Below are positions 1 to 6,505 of a stretch of DNA of 19,691 bases, in pieces. How positions within the stretch are numbered: position 1 is the first letter of the stretch; each line of letters starts with the position of its first letter. This DNA comes from Petrotoga sp. UBA5851 (lineage in GTDB: Bacteria; Thermotogota; Thermotogae; Petrotogales; Petrotogaceae). The DNA is taken from assembly GCA_002431635.1 (NCBI GenBank), contig DJGH01000068.1:8794-28484 (forward strand), in the 5' to 3' direction. A program made the position numbers and the translations under genes. The notes below the pieces were generated by a model, which was given only the letters and a program-made list of their open reading frames with translations, did no database searches and was not told the origin of the DNA.

Positions 1-1
1 T

Positions 2-505
2 TTTATGCCCGGTTTTGATGAAGTCTTTCTGAAAAGTATAGACGATGTTAATGATAAAGACGAGCTTATAATATACCCGAATACAGTTGATTTTGAGTTT
101 TTGGATGTGAATACACGCCGGAATGATATTTTTTATGAAAATAAAAACAGAACTGTAAAACACAAAAAGAACAGGCCATATGACTGGGAAAAATGGAAAA
201 CTTTTGAAACCTTTGGCGAATATTTTAAGGAAAAAGATAACAAGTCAAAGCTACAGGTCATAGTAAGGCTTATTTATGAAAAAACAGAAACTAGTTCTGA
301 AGATAAAAGCATAAAAGATTTTATGCTATCTTCTTTTATAAATATTTTTGAACTGAAAAAAGAGACCAATAAAAATACATTTGCACAAAAAGTTTTTGGG
401 ACTGATTCTTGGGAAAATCTTAACTCTAATGAAAACTTTATTGATGATCTTTACAGATTTCTTGATATGTATGATTTCTGGCACAACTGCCTAAAAGAAC
501 TATAA
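2..505 (+). CDS. Cas10-like type III CRISPR large subunit, C-terminal fragment (5' end outside window)
   Basis: The reading frame is open to the left edge, so this is the tail of a longer protein; the ATG at position 5 is probably internal. Near its start it carries a PNTVDFEFLDVNTRR-type segment followed by a basic stretch and RPYDWEKW. From memory this matches the region just after the palm domain of Csx11-type Cas10 proteins, where a FEFLD..RR element is followed by an RPY element and a helical C-terminal domain. The remaining ~100 residues look helical and end in an aromatic WHNC motif. No GGDD or HD motif is present in the part seen, so nuclease or cyclic-oligoadenylate activity cannot be judged. 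The call leans on three downstream genes that look like type III effector subunits, the first 18 nt away. Alternative: an unrelated protein of the same cassette. The Cas10 assignment is inference. Confidence 0.5.
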   Translation, partial: FMPGFDEVFLKSIDDVNDKDELIIYPNTVDFEFLDVNTRRNDIFYENKNRTVKHKKNRPYDWEKWKTFETFGEYFKEKDNKSKLQVIVRLIYEKTETSSEDKSIKDFMLSSFINIFELKKETNKNTFAQKVFGTDSWENLNSNENFIDDLYRFLDMYDFWHNCLKEL

Positions 506-523
506 TATTGGGAGGGATAGGTA

Positions 524-1558
524 ATGGAAAAAATGATCTATGCTATTTCACAAGATCCTATATATATTGGAACGGGTGGATTTACAATAGGAAGGGTAGA
601 CAACACTATTGTGCGTGATCCTGTAACCAGACTTCCAAAGATACCAGGAACAAGCCTTTCGGGGACATGGCGGTATTATATGGCTCTTACTTTGCAAACC
701 TATTTTAAAAATGAATATAGAAACAATATGTCAGAAAGAAATAAAAAAGAAAGCTCTGAGCTATTTGAATCGAACGCACCAGACTGGGCAAAAGAATTTA
801 ATAGAAATTCAAGCATAAAATGCGCCGGACAGGATGAAGATCCTGAAAATGATAGTGGCGGACATTGTGGAAGATGTATTGTATGTAATACGTTCGGATA
901 TTCAAAGAATAATCGATCTAAGCGAGGTCTGGCATATTTTTCAGACTTAAATATATTGTTTTTCCCGGTTTATACAAGATTGGGAACTAAATGGATTACC
1001 TCAAAACAGATATTGAATGATCTGGAACCAGATATATGTAAAGATATATCAAAACCGGAAGATAAAGGGGAGGATTCTGTTTTTTGTAATTTAGAAACAG
1101 GAACTTCTTTAAATCTTGGCTGGCTTAATTTCAAAGTATCAAAATTTGATAAAAATTTTTTTGATACGATAGGGGAAGATGATTTTAAAGATAATTTTAA
1201 AGAAGTTATAGATTTTATAAAAGATAAGATTGTAATTGTTTCTGACAGCGTTATATCCCAGATAGTAAACTCAAACCTTGAAGTGCGGACTTCAGTTTCT
1301 ATTGATCCTATTACCGGAGCAGCAAAAGATAAAGCACTTTTTACATCTGAAGCTATTCCGCGCGGTACTGTCTTTTATGGAAACGTCAGAATCCAGAACT
1401 CCTTTGAAGAAAATGGCAATATTTCTGAGGCGAATATTATAGAAGCTTTGGAAGATAGCAAAAAGTATTTTGAGGTTATGGGAATAGGTGGAATGACTAC
1501 AAGAGGGTTTGGAAGAATAAAACTTTCGTCTTTAACGAAGGAGAAGCGAATAAAATGA
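524..1558 (+). CDS. RAMP-superfamily Cas7-like backbone protein (Cmr4/Csm3 type) of a type III CRISPR effector
   Basis: This 344-residue protein should be the repeated backbone subunit that binds crRNA and cuts target RNA. Seen in the sequence: an N-terminal IGTG glycine loop (residues 15-18), a VDN segment with Asp26, the RLPKIPGTSLSGTWR element (36-50), FGYSKN and SDLNILFFPVYTRLGTKWITS (strongly Cmr4-like), and the C-terminal glycine-rich loop GIGGMTTRGFGR (about 320-331). Asp26 sits where Cmr4 and Csm3 carry the aspartate needed for target RNA cleavage, so cleavage is inferred to be intact. Cys100, Cys115, Cys118 and Cys121 form a likely zinc site, which is more a Csm3-like than a Cmr4-like trait. 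A GGGAGG site lies 8 nt before the ATG. The stop overlaps the next start by 4 nt (ATGA). RAMP membership is confident; the exact subfamily is not. Confidence 0.82.
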   Translation: MEKMIYAISQDPIYIGTGGFTIGRVDNTIVRDPVTRLPKIPGTSLSGTWRYYMALTLQTYFKNEYRNNMSERNKKESSELFESNAPDWAKEFNRNSSIKCAGQDEDPENDSGGHCGRCIVCNTFGYSKNNRSKRGLAYFSDLNILFFPVYTRLGTKWITSKQILNDLEPDICKDISKPEDKGEDSVFCNLETGTSLNLGWLNFKVSKFDKNFFDTIGEDDFKDNFKEVIDFIKDKIVIVSDSVISQIVNSNLEVRTSVSIDPITGAAKDKALFTSEAIPRGTVFYGNVRIQNSFEENGNISEANIIEALEDSKKYFEVMGIGGMTTRGFGRIKLSSLTKEKRIK

Positions 1559-1917
1559 TAGATAATATTGATTCTTCAATCAATTGCAAGAGTAGTAAAT
1601 TAGCACAGGAATCTAAGATTAAAGAGAAGGCAAATATTATAGACAAAGCTATGGGAGTTTTAATAAATGACGGGGTGTATGCGTATTATCTTTACTGTAA
1701 AGACAATGAGATTGAAGAAGAGCTTGTTTTAGGTATTATAAATGGGTTCAAGGCTTATGTAAATCTTTCGTATCATAAGGAGGAGTTTGATTTGAAGGAA
1801 ATACCTGAATATCTTTCTGAACTTTCAAAAAACATTAATGCGCTATTGTTTTTTAAAGAGATTATTGAAAAAATTCTTACATATCTACGATATTATTTAA
1901 AAGCATCGGGTGATTAA
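1555..1917 (+). CDS. Small helical protein, probable Cmr5/Cas11-like small subunit of the type III effector
   Basis: A 120-residue, almost certainly all-helical protein with no signal peptide or membrane segment. In type III-B effectors the small subunit Cmr5 lies between cmr4 and another RAMP gene, and this gene sits between two RAMP genes. The C-terminal half (about residues 75-117), with SELSKNINALLFFKEI followed by a YLRYYLKAS end, resembles the closing helices of Cmr5, where a short helix carrying a leucine/tryptophan repeat precedes a final basic helix. Sequence resemblance alone is weak, as is usual for Cas11 proteins; position and size carry most of the weight. Its ATG overlaps the preceding stop codon, indicating translational coupling, and AAGGAG lies just upstream. 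Its role would be contact with the target strand along the filament. Confidence 0.55.
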   Translation: MIDNIDSSINCKSSKLAQESKIKEKANIIDKAMGVLINDGVYAYYLYCKDNEIEEELVLGIINGFKAYVNLSYHKEEFDLKEIPEYLSELSKNINALLFFKEIIEKILTYLRYYLKASGD

Positions 1918-1919
1918 AG

Positions 1920-2786
1920 ATGGGTATTTTATGGCATAAGCTTGTATTTCAACAGTTAAGTCCGATCCATATCGGAAAAAAGAATTATGGAGTAATATCT
2001 GAGACCCGTCTTTTCATCCCGGGCTGGACTATGTGGGGTGCCTTGGTAAATGCCTGCGGAAAAGCTGAAGATGCTTCTAAAGAGAGGTTTAAAGTGATTC
2101 AGAGTAATTTTGAAAAAATATCGTGTTTTTTTCCTTTGGTTGAAGCTAATTGTTCAGAAAAAATTCCTGAAATAAAGTTTGAAAATGGATATTTGTTTAT
2201 TGATGGTATCTTTGAAGAAGAACTGCGCTTAAAGCTTACAGATACTTATGTTTCTACAGCAATAGAATCTCAGAGTATCTCAGCGAAGGATGAGTCTCTT
2301 CATGAAACTGAAGTCTTCTTACCTAGGACGGTATTTGATAAAGATAACATAAAAGAAATACGCAATGTTTTTTGGGTAGGGATTTTAGGTGTAGACGATA
2401 GCAGTGGGATTGATACTTTTATGAAAAGCAATCCTGAAGTTATTGTCGGTGGTGATCCAAAATATGGATTCGGACGTTTGAAACTTATTTCATATAAAGA
2501 ATTAAAGGATAATGAAAAGGAAAGGTACAATATTTCTGATGAGGGGAAATTAAAAGTTTCTAAAGATAAGACTTTGTTCTTAGATTATGTTCAGGCAGAT
2601 AGCTTGCATATACTTATAAATGGGAAAACTGAAACTATTATAAATTATGATTTTTCTGGTTCTTCTCCAGAAATAAGTTACTATAATCTTTGTTTTACAC
2701 CCGGAAGTGAATTGAAACTAGAACCATCTCAATTGATTCTCAAAAAGGGAGTTTTCGTGCCGGAGGAAGGGGAAAAAGAGGAATAG
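1920..2786 (+). CDS. Second RAMP-superfamily protein of the type III CRISPR effector
   Basis: A 288-residue RAMP protein starting 2 nt after the previous stop. The N-terminus has a ferredoxin-like opening: LSPIHIGKK (residues 13-21), then SETRLFIPGWTMWGAL, a variant of the RAMP element in which a strand is followed by a G-rich turn and a helix. The diagnostic RAMP glycine loop appears as GGDPKYGFGRLKL (about 177-189). The last ~95 residues extend beyond this loop and contain CFTPGSELK; they are not explained by the core fold and could be a subunit-specific extension. I cannot decide between a Cas5-like cap (Cmr3/Csx10-like) and a Cas7-like terminal subunit (Cmr1/Cmr6-like). No catalytic residue is evident. 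The gene ends the CRISPR cassette; no repeat array follows it inside the window. Confidence 0.7.
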   Translation: MGILWHKLVFQQLSPIHIGKKNYGVISETRLFIPGWTMWGALVNACGKAEDASKERFKVIQSNFEKISCFFPLVEANCSEKIPEIKFENGYLFIDGIFEEELRLKLTDTYVSTAIESQSISAKDESLHETEVFLPRTVFDKDNIKEIRNVFWVGILGVDDSSGIDTFMKSNPEVIVGGDPKYGFGRLKLISYKELKDNEKERYNISDEGKLKVSKDKTLFLDYVQADSLHILINGKTETIINYDFSGSSPEISYYNLCFTPGSELKLEPSQLILKKGVFVPEEGEKEE

Positions 2787-2828
2787 ATTTGATATAATTT
2801 TAGTATTAAACACCGGGTGGTAAAAATA

Positions 2829-3728
2829 ATGGATATGCAAAAATCAAAGGATTTAAATGGTCAGTATGTTTCATGTATAAACAAGGTTCAGGATTATATT
2901 GAATCTAATATAGCTTCAGAGCTTTCGCTTAACGTTATCTCTGATGTGGCTAACTTTTCTCCTTTTCATTTTCACAGAGTTTTCAAGGTAGTGATGGGTG
3001 AATCTTTGTTTCAGTTTATCCAGAGGACTCGGCTTGAAAGGGCTGCAGGTCTTTTGATCAAGGATGGGCAGTTGCACATATCTCGAATAGCTGCAGATTG
3101 TGGTTTTTTAAATCAGTCAGTTTTTTCAAAGGCCTTTAAAAATCATTTTGGCTGTAGCGCTTCTGATTTCAGGAAAACTCATTCGTCAGGGTGCATTAAA
3201 AATACATGTTATTTTAAAAAACAGGAAAAACCTATTCAGAAGCTTGATTATACTGTCAGGATAGAAGAGTTGCAAGATATAAATGTTGTTTATATAAGAT
3301 ATACAGGTCCTTATAAAGGTGATTCGGCACTGTTTTCGTATCTTTTTGAGAAGCTTTACAGATGGGGAAATTCGAAAGGGCTGATTCATTTTCCTAATAC
3401 TAAGGCTATTGTGATGTATCATGATAACTATGATATAACCCAGGCACACAAGCTCAGGTTAAGTGCCTGCTTTACTGTAAAAAGCCATTTTGAGCCCGAG
3501 GGTGAGTTCGGAAGTATGATTATTCCAGGGGGAAAGTATGGAGTAGGGTACTTTGAGCTTGATGATACACAGTATCAACAGGCGTGGGATCTAATGTATG
3601 GAGAATGGCTTATCAGCAGCAGATACAGGCCTGATGACCGGAACTCTTTTGAGCTTTATCCAGGAAATGGTTCGGCACAAAACAGAAAACAGAAGGTTGC
3701 GATACATATTCCTATAAAAGATTTTTAA
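2829..3728 (+). CDS. AraC-family transcription regulator with C-terminal GyrI-like effector-binding domain
   Basis: A DNA-binding regulator of about 299 residues. The first ~110 residues hold two AraC-type helix-turn-helix motifs: QDYIESNI...LSLNVISDVANFSPFHFHRVF, then ISRIAADCGFLNQSVFSKAFKNHFG. Residues ~140-299 form a GyrI-like domain (YTVRIEELQDINVVYIRYTGPY, then GGKYGVGYFEL and a closing RDDRNSFELY-type strand), as in Rob, SoxS-related and BmrR-related sensors that bind small, often toxic, hydrophobic molecules. I chose the ATG at 2829 because GGGTGG ends 8 nt before it; a GTG at 2817 would also be in frame but lies on that site. A TATAAT at 2793-2798 could be a -10 element without a clear -35. 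There is no terminator between it and the CRISPR genes 42 nt upstream, so read-through is possible. Ligand and targets are unknown. Confidence 0.9.
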   Translation: MDMQKSKDLNGQYVSCINKVQDYIESNIASELSLNVISDVANFSPFHFHRVFKVVMGESLFQFIQRTRLERAAGLLIKDGQLHISRIAADCGFLNQSVFSKAFKNHFGCSASDFRKTHSSGCIKNTCYFKKQEKPIQKLDYTVRIEELQDINVVYIRYTGPYKGDSALFSYLFEKLYRWGNSKGLIHFPNTKAIVMYHDNYDITQAHKLRLSACFTVKSHFEPEGEFGSMIIPGGKYGVGYFELDDTQYQQAWDLMYGEWLISSRYRPDDRNSFELYPGNGSAQNRKQKVAIHIPIKDF

Positions 3729-3738
3729 TATTAAAACT

Positions 3739-3772
3739 ATCCTGTGTTTTATGCACGGGATTTTCTTTTTTT
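3739..3772 (+). terminator. Rho-independent terminator after the AraC/GyrI regulator
   Basis: ATCCTGTG (3739-3746) pairs with CACGGGAT (3754-3761) with one G-T wobble and a 7-nt loop. A run of Ts broken by a single C follows (to about 3771). It ends the first plus-strand block and separates it from the phosphatase genes. Confidence 0.75.
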
Positions 3773-3809
3773 GTAAGATAAAGGGTATAGGTATATCATT
3801 TATGTATAG

Positions 3810-3815
3810 TATAAT
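3810..3815 (+). promoter_or_regulatory. Possible -10 element of the phosphatase pair
   Basis: A perfect TATAAT lies between the terminator at 3739-3772 and the phosphatase start at 3881. No good TTGACA-like element is found 16-18 nt upstream and there is no TGn extension, so this is only a candidate. The rest of 3773-3880 holds nothing else I can identify, apart from a GGAG ribosome site at 3871. Confidence 0.35.
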
Positions 3816-3880
3816 AGATCTGCTGGAAAGTATTTTATTTAATAATCCCGCTTGGAGCAGGGAGTTAACAGGAGCATTAT

Positions 3881-4522
3881 ATGAATATATATCTTATAAG
3901 GCATGGAGTAACACAGGCAAACATCGACGGAATCTGGCAGGGAAGGACAATAGATGCACCTCTTTCATCTAAGGGCATTGAGCAGGCTCGGCTTGCGGCT
4001 CAGAGATTCAGAAATATAGACATAAAGGCTGTATATTCTTCGACCTTAATCAGGGCAAAGACGACGGCTGCTATAATATCTCAGCAGTTCGGGCTTGAGG
4101 TAAAAGAGGTAAAAGAGCTTGAGGAGTGTGCCATTGATCTTTGGAGCGGTCTTACAATTGATCAGGTAAAGGAGCAGTTCGGTGAGGAATTTGAAATGTG
4201 GTCCAAAGATCCTATCGTATCTATCGAAGGTGTTGAATCAAAAGCGGATCTCCAGATCAGAGCGGTAAAAGCGGTTAAATGGATAATAAATAAGCATGAT
4301 GAAGCGGATAGTATCATAATAGTAACCCATGGTCTTTTCTTAAGGGCATTTTTTAGCTGGCTCATGCAGATATCCATAAATTCAAGAGTATATGGACTTG
4401 AAAATACCGGTATAAGTCATTTGACCTTTGAAAAACCGGATCATTTCAGAATACTTTCTTTGAATGAGACATGGCATCTGGACGGGTTCTTTTCACTTAA
4501 TAAGGATGAAGAGTCCTTTTAA
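3881..4522 (+). CDS. Histidine phosphatase superfamily protein (phosphoglycerate mutase/CobC-like)
   Basis: A 213-residue cytoplasmic phosphatase of the branch-1 histidine phosphatase family. The catalytic signature LIRHGVTQAN is at residues 5-14, so His8 is the expected phospho-acceptor. Arg7, Arg58 (in SSTLIRA), Glu82 (in ELEECAIDLWSG) and His150 (in VTHG) complete the active site in the usual order. Length matches CobC/GpmB-like members. The start is set by GGAG 6 nt before the ATG, and the gene lies 15 nt before the ComB-like phosphatase, so the two are probably co-transcribed. Family members act on alpha-ribazole phosphate, phosphoglycerate, fructose phosphates or other substrates, and sequence alone does not choose among them. 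No cobalamin genes are present here, so a CobC role is not supported by context. Confidence 0.9.
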   Translation: MNIYLIRHGVTQANIDGIWQGRTIDAPLSSKGIEQARLAAQRFRNIDIKAVYSSTLIRAKTTAAIISQQFGLEVKEVKELEECAIDLWSGLTIDQVKEQFGEEFEMWSKDPIVSIEGVESKADLQIRAVKAVKWIINKHDEADSIIIVTHGLFLRAFFSWLMQISINSRVYGLENTGISHLTFEKPDHFRILSLNETWHLDGFFSLNKDEESF

Positions 4523-4537
4523 TAAAGAAGGTGAAGT

Positions 4538-5248
4538 ATGAAAAAAATTATTTCATATGTTGTTCCTTATCATGAAAAAAAAATAGAGCATGAGGTTATT
4601 TTGCTCATAGACGTGCTTAGATCGACAACCGTAATATCGTATCTTTTTGAATACGGTGCAAGGCAGGTAAGTATGGTGCGCAGTGTGTCACATGCAATGA
4701 GTATGAAAGGGGAAAACTCCATGGTGCTTGGAGAAAGAAAAGGTCTTAAAGTCAAAGGTTTTGATTTCGGAAACTCTCCATATGAGCTTAAGGTACAGTA
4801 TGAAAAGGGGTTTAATTTTGCAGCCCATGATTATGTGATCACTACTTCCAACGGTGCAAAGGCATTTTCAAAGGTTTATGAAAACTCCGATGTTATGGCT
4901 GCTTCTTTTCAAAATTATCTTAAGATATGCCAGTACCTGGAAACTGCCGACGATATAGGGATACTCTGCTCCGGCACTAAAAGCAGTGTATCTACTGAGG
5001 ATCTTTATCTTGCGGGTAAGATCATTCAAAACTTTCTCAAAAAGGGGCATTACACCCTGAATGATGATTCAAGCATATGTCTTGCTCTTGCGGGGCTTAC
5101 ACCTTCACAGATAATAGAAAAATCATCGCATGCCCTTACACTCAAGAAGTTAGGGTTTATAAATGATCTGAACCTCTGCTTTGCGGAAGAAAAATTCTCT
5201 GCCGTTCCTTTTTCCAAAAGGGGAAGTTTGACCTTCAAATGTTTTTAA
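4538..5248 (+). CDS. comB: 2-phosphosulfolactate phosphatase family protein (ComB-like)
   Basis: A 236-residue protein with all the blocks of the ComB family: LIDVLRSTT (residues 23-31), VLGERKG (63-69), GFDFGNSPYE (74-83), TTSNGAKA (102-109) and CSGT...STEDLYLAG (144-160). The family's founding activity is Mg-dependent dephosphorylation of 2-phosphosulfolactate to sulfolactate, the second step of coenzyme M synthesis in methanogens. Homologues are also common in Firmicutes, where sulfolactate or another sulfonate may be made. No comA, comC or other sulfonate gene is visible, so the physiological substrate is uncertain. GAAGGTG lies 4 nt before the ATG. The gene follows the histidine phosphatase by 15 nt and runs into the minus-strand diguanylate cyclase, with only 4 nt between their stop codons. 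Confidence 0.85.
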   Translation: MKKIISYVVPYHEKKIEHEVILLIDVLRSTTVISYLFEYGARQVSMVRSVSHAMSMKGENSMVLGERKGLKVKGFDFGNSPYELKVQYEKGFNFAAHDYVITTSNGAKAFSKVYENSDVMAASFQNYLKICQYLETADDIGILCSGTKSSVSTEDLYLAGKIIQNFLKKGHYTLNDDSSICLALAGLTPSQIIEKSSHALTLKKLGFINDLNLCFAEEKFSAVPFSKRGSLTFKCF

Positions 5249-5251
5249 CTG

Positions 5252-5274
5252 TCTAAGAATTTTTTATTCTCAGA
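5252..5274. terminator. Possible bidirectional hairpin between convergent genes
   Basis: TCTAAGAAT (5252-5260) and ATTCTCAGA (5266-5274) can form a weak stem with one wobble and a T-rich loop, right at the convergent stops of comB and the diguanylate cyclase gene. The stem is AT-rich and overlaps the end of the minus-strand coding region, and no long T run follows on either side. It is only a candidate. Confidence 0.3.
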
Positions 5275-6392
5275 TAAAGTTTTCTTTTTTCTTCATACAT
5301 TCTGGAATCGGCTATCTGAAATAGTTTTTTCGGATCAGTCGATTCTTTTGGATATATTGCATGTCCTATACTGAAACTTATTTCAAATGGTTGATTTTCG
5401 GTAGGCGGATACTTAGCGGTCATGCTTTTAAGTCTTCTGATTATAGCTTCGATATCTTCTTCGTTTTTTATTTCGAGTAATACTACGAACTCATCTCCCC
5501 CGTAGCGTGCTATAAAATCGTCATTGTGGAAACATTTTTTAAGTATTACAGCACATCTTTCAAGGGCTCTGTCTCCCATTCTGTGGCCCCATTTATCGTT
5601 AATGCGCTTAAAATTATCTACATCAAGCATAAGAAGGAGAAATTTTCTGTTAAAAGCAATTCGTGATATATCTTCAAAGTAATTTTCGAATCTTCTTCTG
5701 TTGTAAAGTCCTGTAAGATAATCAGAATTTATTGCCCTACTCTGGATGTTAATATATATAATGAGTAATGATATCGAAACGCTGTTCCATGCAAGCGCCA
5801 TACCATAGAAAAGCATCTGGATAAGAGTTCCTATAAAAGGAATCAGAGGAAACATAATCAGTGTGTAGAAATCACTTTTAGGGATTTTCTTCTTATTAAA
5901 AATAATCATCATCAGTCCTATAAGGAAAAAACCAAAGTATAAAAGTTCTGCCTGCCAGTACCAACTTCCTCTGTGATATCTATTCATCTCATCCACATAA
6001 AAAAGCAATCCGTTGACCGGAGCGGTCAGCGAAAGAGTGGTTATATATGCTATTGCTGGAGAAAACCAGATCCATATCTTTTTAGTTCTTTTTTTGTTAT
6101 GATGAAGCTGATAGTCAAGATACATTATCCACAGTATTCCGGGATAAAGGGTAATTATCATCAGTATGACAGTATCCAGAATTAAAAATAATCTTGCACT
6201 ACTGCCAGCCATGCCATCCAGCCACCAGCCTAAAGCCTCAACAATAAGTACATTTATGGTAATTGCAACAATTGTTGCAAAAAGTTTGTTTTGAAACTGG
6301 TCGTAATCTCTTTCACAAATAATTTTAAAAAGGATTACTGCAAGGACGCCTATCGAAACAATATATACCTGCATGAACTGAAAAAATTGCAT
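5253..6392 (-). CDS. Membrane-bound diguanylate cyclase (GGDEF domain)
   Basis: About 379 residues. The first ~220 are very hydrophobic, with roughly seven predicted membrane helices, forming an input domain. A C-terminal GGDEF domain begins at SDYLTGLYNRR. The catalytic motif RYGGDEFVV (GGDEF at about 298-302) and the metal-binding aspartate of MLDVDNFKRIND are intact, so synthesis of cyclic di-GMP is expected. The usual inhibitory RxxD site five residues before GGDEF reads HNDD, so feedback inhibition through that site is probably lost. I start at the ATG at 6392, which has GGGAGGAAGT directly upstream; an upstream in-frame ATG at 6410 would put that ribosome site inside the gene. It is transcribed alone from the candidate promoter at 6436-6444. 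The signal sensed by the membrane part is unknown. Confidence 0.9.
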   Translation of the reverse strand: MQFFQFMQVYIVSIGVLAVILFKIICERDYDQFQNKLFATIVAITINVLIVEALGWWLDGMAGSSARLFLILDTVILMIITLYPGILWIMYLDYQLHHNKKRTKKIWIWFSPAIAYITTLSLTAPVNGLLFYVDEMNRYHRGSWYWQAELLYFGFFLIGLMMIIFNKKKIPKSDFYTLIMFPLIPFIGTLIQMLFYGMALAWNSVSISLLIIYINIQSRAINSDYLTGLYNRRRFENYFEDISRIAFNRKFLLLMLDVDNFKRINDKWGHRMGDRALERCAVILKKCFHNDDFIARYGGDEFVVLLEIKNEEDIEAIIRRLKSMTAKYPPTENQPFEISFSIGHAIYPKESTDPKKLFQIADSRMYEEKRKLYLRIKNS

Positions 6393-6435
6393 ACTTCCTC
6401 CCAATTTCACAAACTTTCTGTGTCGAATCAGATAA

Positions 6436-6444
6436 ATTATATCA
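6436..6444 (-). promoter_or_regulatory. Extended -10 promoter candidate of the diguanylate cyclase gene
   Basis: On the minus strand this reads TGATATAAT, a perfect TATAAT with the TGn extension, about 45 nt upstream of the chosen ATG. No strong -35 is seen, which is tolerable for an extended -10 promoter. It lies just downstream (in minus-strand sense) of the miaB terminator, as expected for a separate unit. Confidence 0.5.
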
Positions 6445-6467
6445 TACCTGTTATACTTTATCGGAAG

Positions 6468-6502
6468 AAAAATGCCTGCAGTTTAATTTTGCAGGCATTT
6501 TT
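6468..6502 (-). terminator. Rho-independent terminator of miaB
   Basis: AAAAATGCCTGCA (6468-6480) and TGCAGGCATTTTT (6490-6502) form a perfect stem around a 9-nt loop. On the minus strand the stem ends in a run of Ts, beginning 4 nt after the miaB stop codon. The symmetry of the A and T flanks means it could also stop plus-strand transcription. Confidence 0.88.
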
Positions 6503-6505
6503 AAT

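Noticed and set aside
1..2816. CRISPR repeat array near the cas-like genes
   Set aside because: I looked for regularly spaced direct repeats of about 30 nt on both sides of the cassette and saw none within the window; the array, if any, lies to the left or elsewhere.
3751..3972. Open frame of 73 codons between the regulator and the histidine phosphatase
   Set aside because: It starts inside the terminator hairpin, has no ribosome site and runs into the phosphatase gene in another frame; its translation has no recognisable pattern.
3881..4522. Assignment of the histidine phosphatase as CobC of cobalamin synthesis
   Set aside because: The active-site motifs are shared by the whole superfamily and no cobalamin gene is nearby, so only the family name is justified.
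6393..6410. Upstream ATG of the diguanylate cyclase gene
   Set aside because: Using it would place the GGGAGGAAGT ribosome site inside the coding region; the inner ATG has normal spacing.
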